In this document: piece by piece, positions 1-11,959 of the stretch
How positions within the stretch are numbered: position 1 is the stretch's first letter
How the letters are laid out: each line of letters starts with the position of its first letter
Source: Cryptomeria japonica
Lineage: Eukaryota > Streptophyta > Pinopsida > Cupressales > Cupressaceae
Direction: 5' to 3'
DNA length: 64,000 bases
NCBI RefSeq assembly: GCF_030272615.1
Contig: NC_081405.1
Location: 646,600,920-646,664,919 of the forward strand
Position numbers and translations under genes: made by a program
The notes under the pieces: generated by a model
Database searches by the model: none
Seen by the model: the letters and a program-made list of their open reading frames with translations, nothing else
What the model was told of the DNA's origin: nothing

Positions 1-118
1 CGTACAAACACTTGTGTTATGGTGGATGCTTTACTTTTTGTGGATGTTGTTATATCATTTTGGATTACATGCATTGTGTTTAGAAGATTTGTCAAGTTCA
101 TCTACCGGTTAAAGTAGT

Positions 119-1020
119 TTGGTTTTTGGTGTCACTGATTCATCCCCCCCTCTCAATGCTTTTCAAGTCCATCAACCCTCTCTTTATCTTACCCTCCTCT
201 CTATTTTTCGCCATCTCTCCCTCCCACATTCCCTCTCTATCCCCCTATTTATCTCTTTATCTCTACCTCTCTCCCTTTTTCTTCCTATATCTCTATATCT
301 CTCTCTTTCTCGTCCAATATATATCTATGTCCCTTATTTCTCTCACCCTCTCTCTAGCTCTATTTGTCCATTTATTTATCTCTCTCCCTCTTCCCCTCTC
401 TATATATCTTTAACTCACTATTTGTCTCTCCCTCTCTATCTCCTCTCTTTCTATCTTTATCTCCCCCTCTCCCTTTCTCTATCATTTTTTCCCTCCTCTT
501 TTGCTCTATCTTCATCTCTACCTCTATCTTCATGTCTCCCCCTAATCTCTAGACATGCCTCCTATCCATCCATCTCTCTCTCATTCTCCCTCTTTTTGGA
601 CCTCTATATCCATCTCTTTTCCTCTCTATATCTATATCTCCCTATCACTTCTTTCATCTACCCCTCTATCTCTATCTCTTTGTACCACTATATCTCCCCC
701 TCTCTCTCTATATCACTTCCTAACTCTATCTTTATCTTTCTATATCTTCATCTCTCTCCAACTATTTATTTTTCTTCCATATCTATATATTCCTCTCCCT
801 TCTCTCTCTTTGTCTCTCTCATATCTCTCTCTCCTTCTCTCTATCTTCCTCTCCCCATTCTCCATCTCTATCTTTGACTCCAACTATATCTTCATCTTCT
901 TCTCTATCTCTATGTCTATCTCTTTACCAATCTCTCCCTCACTCTTAGCCCTCTATATATCCCTCTTTCTAGCCCTTTCTCAACCTCTCTCTTGTGCTCA
1001 CCCTATTGCAAAGATAATAT
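119..1020. repeat. CT-rich low-complexity block, copy A
   Basis: About 900 bases of irregular (TCTCTC/TATCTC)n pyrimidine-rich sequence. The long open frames here translate as Ser/Leu/Ile/Tyr/Pro strings because the block is simple sequence, so I do not call them genes. A similar block lies at about 37904-38575 in the same orientation, and both are followed by the same single-copy-looking flank. The pair therefore looks like two copies of one dispersed repeat with a microsatellite core. Confidence 0.85.
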
Positions 1021-1290
1021 GAGCTTGTTCTTATAAAACTTGATTATCTTCTCAATTCAAAGGTTTCATTTCAGTTATGATTGAATCCTTGTAAGTGGAT
1101 GCATAGTTGATATTAAGCTATCACTTCTCAATTAAGTCCTTTGTTGTACAAACAACATCATGACCACAAATTGACCTCATGCACTACACAAATTTATCCA
1201 AAAAATAGACCATTTTTTTCCCAATTGATCTTCCACACCTATTTGGCATACCCATTGCACACGAAAGTGCAATTAGTAGTTTATATTATT
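1011..1290 (+). repeat. dispersed repeat flank shared with 38580-38850
   Basis: Directly after the CT block, this stretch matches 38580-38850 almost base for base in many runs (for example TTGATTATCTTCTC, ATCCTTGTAAGTGGATG, ACTACACAAA). The match fades into AT-rich DNA at about 1290. Which repeat family this is cannot be told from the window. Confidence 0.75.
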
Positions 1291-2030
1291 TTATTAAAAT
1301 AAGAGTTGTAGTTAATATTACATAAATATAATTATTCTAATATAATTTAAAATAGCAATAAAAAAAAATATAATATTTAAAAATTCAAATATTTTTATTA
1401 CAATTCAAAATTATAATAATTAAAAACTAGAACAATTATTTTTACTACAATATTATGATGGCAAGTACTCGCCACTACGTGACACTTGTTTTTGTTATTA
1501 ATTTGATAAAAACCAATATTTTTTTAATTTAAAAAACAAAAAAATAGAAATTCTATTACATTTTATGAAGACACTATTTTTTATTTTAAAGACAAAAATA
1601 GAAAATGTATTAATTGTGCTGCAAAACCCATTGTAAACCAATGTTTTTTTTTTTAAAAACAAATATTTGTACAAACACTATTTAAAAATAAAAAATAGAA
1701 ATACTATCAAAGATGCAACAGGTAAAATTCTATTTAAACTAAGCAAGGAAAGAAACCGTGACAATATCATCTATTCTTGATATAGAAGAGTTTCACCAAT
1801 GGAAGAAGGAGATGTTAGCAGTCTAAAGAAATTCATAGATGTGTTATGAATACAATCTTAGAAAATTGAATACTATGAGTTTTTTTGTTATTCATCTTCT
1901 TCTCCCCATAGTGGGTTGTCATCTATGCACTTATGGTGTTTGGAAAGTAGTGTTTTTTCCTTTATATTATAGTTTTATTTCCTTGATGATAATGCAACTG
2001 CAATTATTGTCTAATCTAAGTTTGATATAG
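1291..2030. other. AT-rich DNA without a recognisable gene
   Basis: Strongly AT-rich with poly-A and poly-T runs up to about 1700. Beyond 1740 base composition is more balanced and short open segments occur, but none has recognisable domain content. I see no promoter or RNA gene. Confidence 0.5.
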
Positions 2031-2206
2031 GTTCAACATGTAATTCAGGTGGTTTAAGAAAGTTCTATTATTGTGATCTTCATTTGGGTGATTCTAAATT
2101 AGTAGATGAGCTTGATGAAACATTTTATTTAATCTTAATTCAGAGTGATTTTGGTTTTTCTTCAAGGCACAATGTCCTTATGTTTTTATCCTTGAATTAA
2201 AGTTCA
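2031..2206 (+). other. unrecognised open segment after an AG acceptor-like site
   Basis: A 58-codon open stretch begins just after TTTGATATAG, which resembles a 3' splice site, and ends at TAA (2204-2206). The translation has a protein-like composition (it includes GLRKFYYCDLHLGD and DETFYLILIQSD) but I recognise no family. It may be an exon of a decayed gene cut off by the gypsy insertion at 2319. It may equally be chance. Confidence 0.2.
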
Positions 2207-2318
2207 ATAAATGCTATAAGGCCACATAAATAAATTAATGGGGATGGTTAAAAATATCAATAGTAACATTCGAGTGGAGGCAAAAGAGCCTTGTAAGATT
2301 TTGTCTGGTGAACAAATC

Positions 2319-4192
2319 TGTAATATCCCGGATAATTTTTTTTTGTTTTAATGCAATAAGGATTACAAACAAACACCATAGCTCGTTAAGGTTAGAAAAT
2401 ATAATCTCAATACTGTTGAAAGTAACCCTTCCACTTTTTGATCACCAAGAGCCCAATGTGGGAAGGTGAGAGCATATGGTGATAAGGGGTTCATTAGCTG
2501 ACTGATCTGCTGGAAATTACAATGCAAGTACAATACTGGGCGGCAAGCCAGCCCCTTCCACTTTTTAGTGGGATGAAGACCAAGAACTTGGTGGTAAACC
2601 AACCAAGGGAACAAAAGCATAACTAAAACCAAATCTCTCTACCGCTTATGTAGCAGGAGGACTTATCACCCCACCACTTATTCAGTGGGAGAACAAAAGT
2701 ACAAATGAAATTACAAACACTAAGGTGGCCCAGCCAACCTCTTCCACTTATGTGGTGGGAATTACAATGAGCACTTCAAGTTCAATAAGAGGTTAGTACT
2801 ACTAACCAATGATACAAGATGATTACAATGAATTACTACAAACATTCAATCATAGACTAAAACCGATTTCAGGCTAAAACATAAAACAATAATTCTGATA
2901 TAAATACCAGCATCTCCAGAAATGGGCTAGCAACATAGAAATGCACACAACTCTCCTAAATCAGCTCCAAAATGCTCATGAACTCAGGCAAATAATTGCT
3001 AAGACCAAGGAAAACAAACAAGAAGCTCAAACCAACACCAAATTCAACACACACTAATGACACACAAACAAAGGCAACTCTAGAAAGGTACGACCAACTC
3101 AGAATTTTGGTTTGCTCTCAAAAATTTTAATCAACACCAAATCAAGTGCCCTTCCAGAGGAATGATCGCCTCTCCAATACGCTTCCGACGAGCCTCTACC
3201 CAAAAGAAATAGACACTCAGGAAGAGATCTATGAATATAAATCCACTTCAGCCACTCCAAACCAACAACACAGAAAACTCACCAAAACTCTAAAATCGAA
3301 AACCCTCATACCAAAATCCACTCTCAACATACCCACCAGCTAGATACTATATTGCAAGTACGAAACTGTGCTATCTAGGAAGCCTCAACTCCGAAGCTCA
3401 GTTTTACTCTCCATTTTAGCAACATAACAATGCAAATTCTTTAGATGCTCCAAATGAGAGCCCAAGGCTCTTATTTATAACTTTTTGCTCCCCTAAATTC
3501 AAATGCAAATGCGCCCAATTACACCCAAATTACATGTCACTTCATTACACCCCAAGGGCACCCAAACACATTTGAAATATATTAAATAAGTCCCCTCAAG
3601 GATGGCGTCCCCTTCCCTTAGGCAAGTTTGAACTTTGCCTAGGACAACAACTTGCAAACAAAACATATACTGATGCCCATGAAATAAGTTCAATTTCTCT
3701 TATGCCATTGACTTAGGAAAATTTGATAAAATCATTTGAATAAAATAAACTTTTATTTCCCAAAGTCGTCCAAAATATAATAATTAAATATTAACCTTAG
3801 AATGCAGTGTTAATATTTAATAAATCATCCTGCAAGCCAAATACTGCTCAAAACCCAAATGAATTGAGGATTGAAGTGTCAAACCATCCACTAGACTAAA
3901 CTAAATCTATGAACTGCCCTGCTATAAATAGAACCACTTGAATTGATACTTACTAAAAATATTAAGTCATGCAATACAGCTCCGAAAAATATAATCTTCG
4001 CACCCAGTGACAAAACATGGAAAACTTAGTAAGATAGTATCATCCAAACAGTCAACCCCTAACTTACTAAAAATAGTAAGTTCATGCTGCACCAACGTTT
4101 GAAACCCTACTTCTTCATTCCACATAGCCTACGGGTCCCTGAAATAGGCCAATGGACCATTGAAAGCACATCATTGAGAAGGGGACATTACA
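2319..4192 (-). repeat. gypsy 3' LTR (left copy, intact)
   Basis: 1874 bp from TGTAATATCCC to GGGGACATTACA, matching 9044-9672 plus 34280-35586. It contains the palindrome TTACTAAAAATAGTAA (4064-4079) and a degenerate copy near 3950. On the minus strand a TATA-like TTATAAATAA lies at 3471-3480. Open frames within it (3146-3343, 3499-3693) recur in the other LTR and have no recognisable product. Confidence 0.93.
3471..3480 (-). promoter_or_regulatory. TATA box of gypsy LTR
   Basis: The minus strand reads TTATAAATAAGAGCC in a GC-richer surround. The same block is kept in the other LTR copy (near 34868-34880). It is the likely core promoter for minus-strand transcription of the element. Confidence 0.5.
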
Positions 4193-4371
4193 GTCTGCCC
4201 TCCCCAAAATTGCTTGTCCTCAAGCAACTGTAAGGATGGATGCAGTAAAATCTCCTCATTTTCCCATGTAGCATCCTCTACTGGCAAATTTTTCCACTTG
4301 ATCAAGTATTCCTTGATCACCCTTCTCCTTAAAGAACGCTCCTTGAAATCAAAGATAGCTTCAGGAATCAA
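4171..4371 (-). pseudogene. gypsy pol C-terminus with chromodomain
   Basis: The last 66 codons of the polyprotein. A chromodomain core is visible (VIKEYLIKWKNLPVEDATW, then a Glu-rich ENEEIL helix), which in chromoviruses targets integration to marked chromatin. Upstream in other frames or after stops are the typical integrase C-terminal pieces (YYGPF-like FYGPFKV and HNVFHVSRLKK). The frame runs through the polypurine tract and ends at a stop inside the 3' LTR (4171-4173), about 20 bp past its edge. This final segment is open, but the pol upstream of it is broken by several stops. Confidence 0.85.
4193..4210 (-). promoter_or_regulatory. gypsy polypurine tract
   Basis: On the minus strand the purine-rich ATTTTGGGGAGGGCAGAC abuts the first base of the 3' LTR. 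This is the expected place for the plus-strand primer of reverse transcription. The pol reading frame passes through it. Confidence 0.75.
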
Positions 4372-4674
4372 AACTAGCTCTCACTCCTCATCCAGTAGAG
4401 GTAACTATGTTGAAGCAACAACATTATGTCCAAGAGCCTTCTTAAGGCGAGACACATGAAATACATTATGAGTCCTGCTTCTCACCGGTAGTTCCAACTC
4501 ATAGGCCACTTCTCCAATCCTCTTGTTGACTTTGAAAGGCCCATAGAATTGTGGTTTCAATTTCACAACTCCACTCTTCTTGAGAGTAGACTGCCTCTAG
4601 GGTTGGAGCCTCCAATAAACCATGTCGCCCACCTCAAAGGTGCGGTCAATTCACTACTGATCAGCATACATCTT

Positions 4675-5748
4675 CTATTTATTATGTGCATGCTCGAGAT
4701 TGTCCCTCAGAATCCTCAAAATATCTTGACTCTGTTGCATCATATCCTTCGCCTGAGGGGTTCTTCTATCACCAAATACCAAGTCAATGAAGCTAGGAGC
4801 TTCATAACCATATAGTGCCATGAATGGTGACATCCAGATGGACATGTGATAGGAGGAGTTGTAGCAATACTCTCCTAGGTGAAGCCATCTCACCCATGTA
4901 TTATGTTGCTCTGAGACATAGTTTCTAAGATATCCTTCCAACCACTTATTCACTATCTTGATCTGTCCATCAGTTTGTGGGTGATAACTTGTGCTTGGAG
5001 TGAGCACACTACCACATAATCTGAAAATATCCTACCAAAAAGCACTTAAGAACTTGCTATCCCTATCACTCACAATGTTCTTCAGTAACCCATGTAACCT
5101 GAACAGCTCTCGAAAGAACACTTCAGCAACCTGAGCTTCTATAAAAGAATTGGTGATAGCGAAAAAGTGAGCAAACTTAGTTAGTCTATCCACCACCATA
5201 TAAATGCTATCCTTCCCCTAAGCCTGTGGCAACCTAGTGATGAAGTCCATGGATATACTTTCCCATTTTTTACTAGGAATGAGAAAGGGTTGTAGCAAAC
5301 CAGCTGGCAGAGTGTACTCATCTTTGTTTCTCTGGCATGTATGACACTCCTTGATTTACCTCAAGACATCATTTTTTAGTCCCTTCCAAGAAAACCTCTC
5401 TCGGATCTACCTGTATGTTTTGAAGTAACCTTGGTGACCAGCAAGGGGAACGTCATGGAAAGTCTTCAAAATATTCTCCTTCAGCTTAGATTCAGCCACA
5501 ATGAAGATCCTTTCTTTGTATAGAATCAACCCCTCAACCAATTTGTACTTTTCATCATGAAAAGTACCCTCTATAATGTTGGTTGCAAACTGATTTTTGG
5601 CATAATCAACAAGTAACAACTCCCGCCAATCGGCAGTAAGCTCGTACAGTGAGCTCAAATGGGGCCTTCTAGACAAGGAATCAACCACAATATTATTCTT
5701 CCCTTTGACATACTCAATATCAAAGGCATAAGCTTGTAGCTTACTCAC
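4675..5748 (-). pseudogene. gypsy integrase region
   Basis: Decayed integrase. The N-terminal zinc-binding part is visible as AGHQGYFKT followed, after a stop, by ECHTCQRNK. The catalytic core shows SMDFITRLP (first Asp) and IVSDRDSKF (second Asp). In the third catalytic block the usual Glu position is Lys (DGQIKIVNKWLE), a G-to-A type change that would kill strand transfer. Stops interrupt the frame near 5404, 5358, 5220 and 5030. The 5407-5748 segment also holds the RNase H/INT linker. Confidence 0.85.
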
Positions 5749-5757
5749 CCACTTCTG

Positions 5758-6806
5758 CTACCTTTCGTTCAAGTCTTTCTGATGCATGAAGTATTTAAGA
5801 CTATTATGATCATTCTTAACAATAAACTTAGTCCCCACAAGGTAATGCATGAAATTTGCAAGGGAATGCATTATGGCAAGCATCTCCTTGTCATATATTG
5901 AATACAGCCTTTCAAGCCCTCTCAACTTCCTACTCTTGAAGACTATAGGATGCTTATCTTGCATGAGGATTGCACCAACACCTTCTCTAGATGCATCACA
6001 CTACAATTCAAAAGGTTTGGTGAAATCAAGTATAGCCAAAATAGGGCAGGAACTCATGGTCCCCTTAAACTAATCAAATATTGTCTGTGCATTTTCAAAC
6101 CATTCAAAATCTCCTTTCCTTGTAATATTTGTGAGGGGGGCAGCCAACTGAGATTATCCCTTCACAAACCTCCGATAAAAGCCACAAAGACCCAAGAATC
6201 CCTTTAAGTGTGTTATGTTCTCAAGAGGAGGCCAATCAATGATGGCTCTAATCTTTTTAGGTTCTACCTTCACACCACCTGCACTGATAATGTGACCAAG
6301 GTAGAGCAATTATTCACATTTGGACTCCTTTGCAAACAGGGACTCGGATTCTAGTATGCTTAACACTTCATCCAAGTGATGTAAGTGCTCCTTCCAAGAT
6401 TTGTTGAATATGTGTATGTCATCAAATAATATGAGTACAAACTTCCTCAACTATTTCTGGAAGATTTTGTTCATGCATGACTGGAATGTGGAAGGGGCAT
6501 TCGTCAAGCCAAAGGGCATGACTAGGAACTCAAAATGCCCAAAGTGGCATCTGAAAGCAATCTTCTCCACATCTGAAGCTCTCATCCTAATTTGATGATA
6601 CCCTGACTAAGATCAAGCTTAGAGAAGAACACTACACCATGTAGCTCATCAATGAGCTCATTAATTCTCGGAATAGGACATCGATTCTTAATAGTTTTCT
6701 GATTCAAGGCCCGGTAATCCATGCACATGCACATGGTCCCATCCTTCTTTTTCACCAAGACAATAGCTGAAGCAAATGGACTTTTGCTTGGCCGTATGTA
6801 ACCCAT
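5758..6806 (-). pseudogene. gypsy reverse transcriptase and RNase H
   Basis: Reverse transcriptase remnant: SAIVLVKKKDGTMCMCMDYR and KLDLSQG mark the fingers and palm. The active-site block reads LILFDDIHIF near 6440-6405, where FDD is the gypsy-type YxDD. The RNase H part follows (CDASREGVGAIL, then KSRKLRGLERLYSIYDKEMLA). Stops are scattered (for example at 6590-6630, 6470, 6300 and 6080). The domain order RT-RNaseH-INT identifies Ty3/gypsy rather than copia. Confidence 0.88.
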
Positions 6807-6824
6807 GTCAAGAAACTCCTGAAT

Positions 6825-7562
6825 TTATTTCTCAATCTCATACTTCTTCTTCTTCGGATACTGATAAGGAGTAGTCATAACTGGCTTAGCTCCTTCTTCA
6901 AGCTCAATGATGTGTTCTGCACCTCTTTTAGGAGGTCTACCAAGAGGGGGCCTCTCAAACACCTTACTCCTCTTGGTTATCAAGGCTTGAATATATTCAG
7001 GATAGCTCTGATTCTCTTCTAGTGGTTTAGAGGGCATAACCATGACCTTACTTCTGTCTATGATCAATGCTTGAATGTCTACAGAATAGTTGCCCTTGTC
7101 TACCAATGGATTTGATGGCATTATCAAACACTCTACTTCCCACTCCACCTGGCTATGGAAGATCAACCTCTCCATCCTCTTAAATGAGACAACTTGAATT
7201 CCCCCATTTGAAATTCCTCTCAATACCACCTTCTTCCCTTCAGACATGAATTTCAGCTCCATGGTTTGCAAATTTAATGTAATCTTACCAAGAGATCTCA
7301 ACCATTGAATCCCGAGGATGACATCATCAGTCCCACCAATGCTAACCACAAAGAAGTCATCTCTAATTTCATTATTTCCCAACTTCAGAGACATGTTGGA
7401 AATCATGTGGTTGCAAGATATGGTGGAGCCATCTGCTACCATGACTTTGAAGCCTTCTACTTCCTCTGCCACTAGCCCCCTCTTTGTAATAATTCTCTCA
7501 TCAATGAAATTATGAGTCGCTCTTGTGTTAATGAGAGCAATGACATGATGCTCTCCTATCAC
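6825..7562 (-). pseudogene. gypsy aspartic protease and linker
   Basis: A 245-codon open segment that begins with a retropepsin-like domain. The block that should carry the catalytic Asp-Ser/Thr-Gly reads NTRATHNFI: Asp is Asn and Gly is Arg, both G-to-A type changes. The second protease block is preserved (DDVILGIQWLRSLG). The rest is the PR-RT linker ending in PVMTTPYQYPKKKKYEIEK just before RT. The protease must be inactive. Confidence 0.85.
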
Positions 7563-7727
7563 ACCTCAAACTCTAAAGGACTCATTCTTGTGAATGCTCG
7601 AGAGTTGAGAAACCACTCCTCTGTCTTCTGACTCAATTTTAGGCCCTTCAGGAGCCTCTTCATACTTGTTGTCCTAAATTTCAGTCTGCTGTTCTGAAAT
7701 TTCAGAATCTGATCCATCCATAGAATA

Positions 7728-8888
7728 TCACTCCATTTGATACAAATTGCCCTTCCCATGACACTTATGCCCTGGGGCCCAAGGTTCTTTGCAATAATAG
7801 CAAAGATTCTTCCTTTGAAGCTCTTGATGGAGCTCATCATCCATTCGTGAAGGAAACCTCTTGGTCTGATTTGTAAACTTCTCCTTATCCTTTTGGAAAG
7901 GGAAAGGCTTGGATTGAAATTTGTTCCTTGGGGAAGCCAACTCCATGCTTCAAGATTTCTTAATGGATTCTTCCAAGATGGGCGGACCAAATGCTTTAAC
8001 CCAACCTTTCAAAGGTTCCTCAAGTCCTTCAGTGAAAAGGACCACTAACCGCTTCTCAAAAATACTACTTACCATAACTGAGAGATTTTGGAATTCAATT
8101 ATGTAAGTGTCCAATGAAACTTGTTGCTTGATTTGAGCAAGTTCTCTAAATTTCACCTCCGGATCCTTGGTATCAAACCTTTCAATCAGCTTGTTGATGA
8201 AATCAGCATATGTGGTGATCAAGTTATGACCAACCCATGGTACCACCATTCGTGGGCCACTCCATCCAAGTGCAAAGTAGCGAATTTGATGGCCTTCTTC
8301 AAGCATAGGCCTTAAGGATAAGTAATTGTCCAACTTTTTCACCCATGATCTAGTTGTGCTCTTAGTGCTCCCATCAAAATGTGCCAGATTCACCCTTCCA
8401 AAAGCTTGTTGATAATCTCTTGGGGAAGAAAATCCATTGGCATTCCTCCTTCCTTGCTTCATTTTTTGATTCATGAATTGATTCAGAGTGAGGATATCTC
8501 AGATCTCTCCAGGGAGAGAAGCATACTTATAACTGTTCCTTATTTCATCAGTTGCAGGTATCTCCATTTCAGCTTGTTGTGCTTCTCTTGGTAGGAAGAC
8601 GGGTTGCAAAGGCCTTGGGGCTGAACCTCCACTATTGCTCCCATTGTTACTCCCATTTCCATTTCCTATAGGAGCATTAGAAGTGTTGGCTTTCGATCCA
8701 TTGTTGAGTTGGTTAGGGGTCCCAACAACATTTTGGTTAAGTTTGTCCAGCAATTGAGACATCATATCCATCATGGCATTGAATTGTCTCTCGACCTTCT
8801 TATCAGGTGCCTCATTCTGTTTTGTAGCCTTATCTGCCATTGAATCCATTGAATCTGTAGAATCCAATTCCTTCCCTCTGTTTCTCAA
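7728..8888 (-). pseudogene. gypsy gag with zinc knuckle
   Basis: Three successive open pieces (8888-8499, 8474-7950, 7946-7728) make up gag. The N-terminal part is Asn/Gly/Ser-rich. The middle is the retrotransposon gag capsid domain (VNLAHFDG, RSWVKKLDNYL, FALGWSG, RFDTKDPEVKFRELAQIKQ). The end is a CCHC zinc knuckle (CYYCKEPWAPGHKC). Stops separate the pieces. The frame begins about 150 bp inside the 5' LTR edge. Confidence 0.85.
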
Positions 8889-9030
8889 TACCTCTCAAAA
8901 GGTATCTTCTTCCGACACTACAAGAATCTAAAATTGTTGTCTCTTTTGTTCTCTGTTGTAGTAACAGATGTCTCTGTCACTCATGGAGAATTCTGACCCC
9001 TCTGAAACTCACAGGATGACAGGAAAACCA

Positions 9031-9042
9031 GCTCTGATACCA
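9031..9042 (-). promoter_or_regulatory. gypsy primer binding site (tRNA-iMet)
   Basis: The minus strand reads TGGTATCAGAGC one base inside the 5' LTR. This complements the 3' end of plant initiator methionine tRNA, the usual primer for plant retroelements. Confidence 0.93.
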
Positions 9043-9043
9043 C

Positions 9044-9672
9044 TGTAATATCCCAGATTTTTTTTTTGTTTTAATGCAATAAGGATTACAAACAAACACC
9101 ATAGCCCATTAAGGTTAGAAAATATAATCTCAATACTACTTAAAGTAACCCTTCCACTTTCTAATCACCAAGACCCTGATGTGGGAAAGTGGGAGCATAT
9201 GGTGATAAGGGGTTCATTAGCTCATTGATCTGCTGGAAATTACAATGCAAGTATAATACTGGGTGGCAAGCCAACCCCTTCCACTTTTCAGTGGGATGAA
9301 GACCAAGAACTTGGTGGTAAACCAGCCAAGGGAACAAAAGCATAACCAGAACCAAATCACTCTACCGCTTATGCAGCAGGAGGACTTATACATAAAAACT
9401 ATCACTCAACCACATATTTTAGTGAGAGGACAATGCCACTCCACCACTTATTCAGTGGGAGGACATAAGTACAAATGAAATTACAAACACTAAGGCGGCC
9501 CAGCCAGCCTCTTCCACTTATGCAATGGGAATTACAATGAGCACTTCAAGTTCAATTAGAGGTTAGTACTACTAACCAATGATACAAGATGATTACATTG
9601 AAGTGCTACAAACATTCAATCATAGACTAAAATTGATTTCAAGCTAAAACATAAAACAACAATTCTGATATA
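9044..9672 (-). repeat. gypsy 5' LTR, first part
   Basis: Matches the left LTR from its first base (TGTAATATCCC) to the AATTCTGATATA point, where the LINE begins. It has about 47 extra bases near 9388-9435 compared with 2319-2902. The LTR resumes at 34280. Confidence 0.93.
9653..9672. repeat. target-site duplication of the LINE (left)
   Basis: AAAACAACAATTCTGATATA occurs here and again at 34280-34299 after the LINE's A-rich tail. The interrupted gypsy LTR reads continuously across the two copies, so this is the LINE's 20-bp TSD. A few of the leading A residues may belong to the tail. Confidence 0.92.
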
Positions 9673-11571
9673 TGCCAATGAAAAGCAGAGAATTGGAAAA
9701 ATAGGTGGCTCACGCAGCCGGGAAGGTTAACAATGATTAGAGCAGTACTCTTGGCCATTCCAGTCTACAGTATGTCCTGCTTCAAGATACCGCTGGACGC
9801 TGGGAGGAAGCTGGATGGGTTGCTTGAGAAATTTATTTTGGAAGGTGCCAAAGAACATAGGAAGATCCCTTTAATCAACTGGGATACAATGTGCCTGCTT
9901 AAAGATGAAGGTGGTGTCAGACTAAGAAAGATGGAGCTTTAGAACCATGCGTTGGGGGCAAAATTAACATGGAAAATGTATGAACATCCAAACAAACTAT
10001 GGTGCAGAATTTTTAGGAAGAAATACTTGGATATGGAAAATCCGAACATGATCCTTACCATTGCGGATGCAGCAAGAGGCTCCTCGACATGGAACTTTTT
10101 GTGGGATAGTAGGAGCATAATCACTGATCACTTATCTTGGCATATAGGTAATGGCCAGATGGCCATGTTTTGGTGAGATTCATGGGAAGGTGAGCAGGTA
10201 CTTGGTGATCTCTTTGCCAAACAGGATTGGGTTAATGAAGTCGAAAGTAAAATTGGTATATTCGTTAAAGATTATGTCGATGGTAGCTCAGACATAGGAG
10301 GGAGGCTGGGATGGAAATCAATTGATATTGGGGATAGTAGGTTGTGCTTGAAGTTGATAGAGCTACTAAAAAATAGAAGCATCACATAGTCAGAACAAGA
10401 GGACACCATTTTCTAGTGTGCTTCCAAGTTAGGCAAATACAGTGTGAAATTGGGATATGAGATCCAACGTCAAAGAGTGAGGGAAAGTAATTGGCCTTAT
10501 TACCTCTACTAGAACAACATAAGACTTCCTAAAGTTGGAGCTTTTTTATGGATTGCCCTTCATGGCAAAATTTTGACTAGTGACAGACTTAAGCTCATTG
10601 GGATTGTAGGACCAAGTTGGTGCATCATGTGCAAAAGAAACGAAGAATCAACCAATCATTTACTATTTAGATGTCCCTTTGCTGAAGTGTGTTGGGAGTG
10701 GCTTATGAATAAGCTACAATTTATTTCAGTTAGAAATGAGTCACTCAAGGACTTCCTAGTGGCATGGCCAAAAAACACCCAATCGAAGTGGAGTGAATTG
10801 TGGCAGATCTCCCTTGCTTTACTATCATGGCATATCTGGAAAGAGAGAAACAAAAGGATCTTCAAGGAAAAAACACTCTTGGTGGAGGAGGTGATTTTCA
10901 AAATCAAGGAGGGTATTGAAGAAGTAATCAATGGCAAACCACCCAAAGTGAAACCACTTAGGTACGACAACTGGGATAGGGAAATGGAAAGTAATTGGAC
11001 ACTCAAAGATTGGGGGTTGGGGGTCATCCCTGCTCCCAATTTTAATAGGAAGTTAATTAGATGGGCTCCTCTGCAAGGTGATTGGGTCAAACTAAAATCT
11101 GATGGAGCCTATAGAGGGAACCCTGGACCAAGAGGAATTGGAGCGGTCATCAGAAATTCCTTGGGGATATTACTAGGAGGGTTATATGGGAACTTGGGAC
11201 TAGCCACAAACGATGAAGCAAAAATCAGGGCATTGGTGGCAAGACTGGATTTATGTGTACAAAGAGGGCTGGACAAAATATGTTTTGAAGGAGACTCACA
11301 AATTATAATCAATAGGGTTTCCAAGTCAAACTTCCCGAATTGGAAACTCAGCAAGTGGGTACCTCATATCAACAAGGCTCTAGAATCCATCAACTCATTT
11401 GAATTCAAACACACATGTAGAGAGGGGAATAAAGTGGTAGACCTCCTAGCCAACATGGGAATTGAGAAGAATAATGGTACAATTATTTTTGGTAATGAGG
11501 ATGCTGATCCAGTGGTACTGAACACTATTTTGAGTGAGAGACCAGAATGGCAGCATACGGGGATTGGATAG
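9673..11571 (+). pseudogene. LINE RT C-terminus, zf-RVT and RNase H
   Basis: The first block is the typical plant LINE post-RT motif (NRWLTQPGRLTMIRAVLLAIP, then YSMSCFKIP). Next come stretches to 10570 broken by stops (near 9940, 10175, 10390, 10415, 10510). The zf-RVT zinc-binding domain follows (SWCIMCKRNEESTNHLLFRCPFAEVCW, about 10615-10700). From about 11095 there is an RNase H domain (KSDGAYRGNPGPRGIGAVIRN, the Glu in TNDEAKIRAL, EGDSQIIIN, and the Asp in NKVVDLLAN). The last 332 codons (10573-11571) are open. The frame ends at TAG 11569-11571. Confidence 0.9.
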
Positions 11572-11635
11572 ATTTGTCTCATGATAGCCTTACACGATCC
11601 GAAGCATAGGTGGCAAAGTAATATGACCAGAACGT

Positions 11636-11860
11636 AAAGCATCGGCTCTGAGGACTCCTCGTGGATCTCAACTTTCAAAAAGTGGCGGTGAAGGGTACAA
11701 AATATCCAATTTCCTAGCAGAAATCCAGAAGTTACAAGATAAAGATCAGAAGGTGGAGTTCACATGCTCGATTGGGCAATAAGATCCAGAAGGTTCCATT
11801 GGTTTTAAATGGAGAGAAACGAGGGAACTAGCCACGAGTTTTGTGAAAATTTTGAGTAAT
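11636..11860 (+). pseudogene. LINE distal reading frame, left half
   Basis: After the RNase H stop another frame reads protein-like sequence (SGGEGYKISNFLAEIQKLQD, then GFKWRETRELATSFVKILSN) with one internal TAA (about 11780). The transposon insertion at 11861 cuts it. I infer that it continues at 33346, although the frames on the two sides differ, so an indel is needed. No known domain. Confidence 0.45.
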
Positions 11861-11884
11861 GTGCAGGATCATGGTGTGCCAAAA
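11861..11884 (+). repeat. left terminal inverted repeat of the DNA transposon
   Basis: GTGCAGGATCA, then GG-G-GCCAAAA. Pairs with 33322-33345 in inverted orientation, 21 of 24 positions. It lies inside the LINE distal frame, which gives an independent boundary. Confidence 0.8.
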
Positions 11885-11959
11885 TAGGCCCTTAAATGGC
11901 AATGAAATTTTAGAAAAATCAGAGTTATGCAACTTGACATGAAAATTTGAATAAGTTGT

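Noticed and set aside
119-1022. Long plus-strand frames in the CT-rich block (and 37904-38635)
   Set aside because: Translation is Ser/Leu/Ile/Tyr simple sequence produced by TCTCTATC repeats; several overlapping frames are equally open.
10656-11678. Minus-strand frames opposite the LINE
   Set aside because: Shadow frames of the plus-strand RNase H and zf-RVT coding region.
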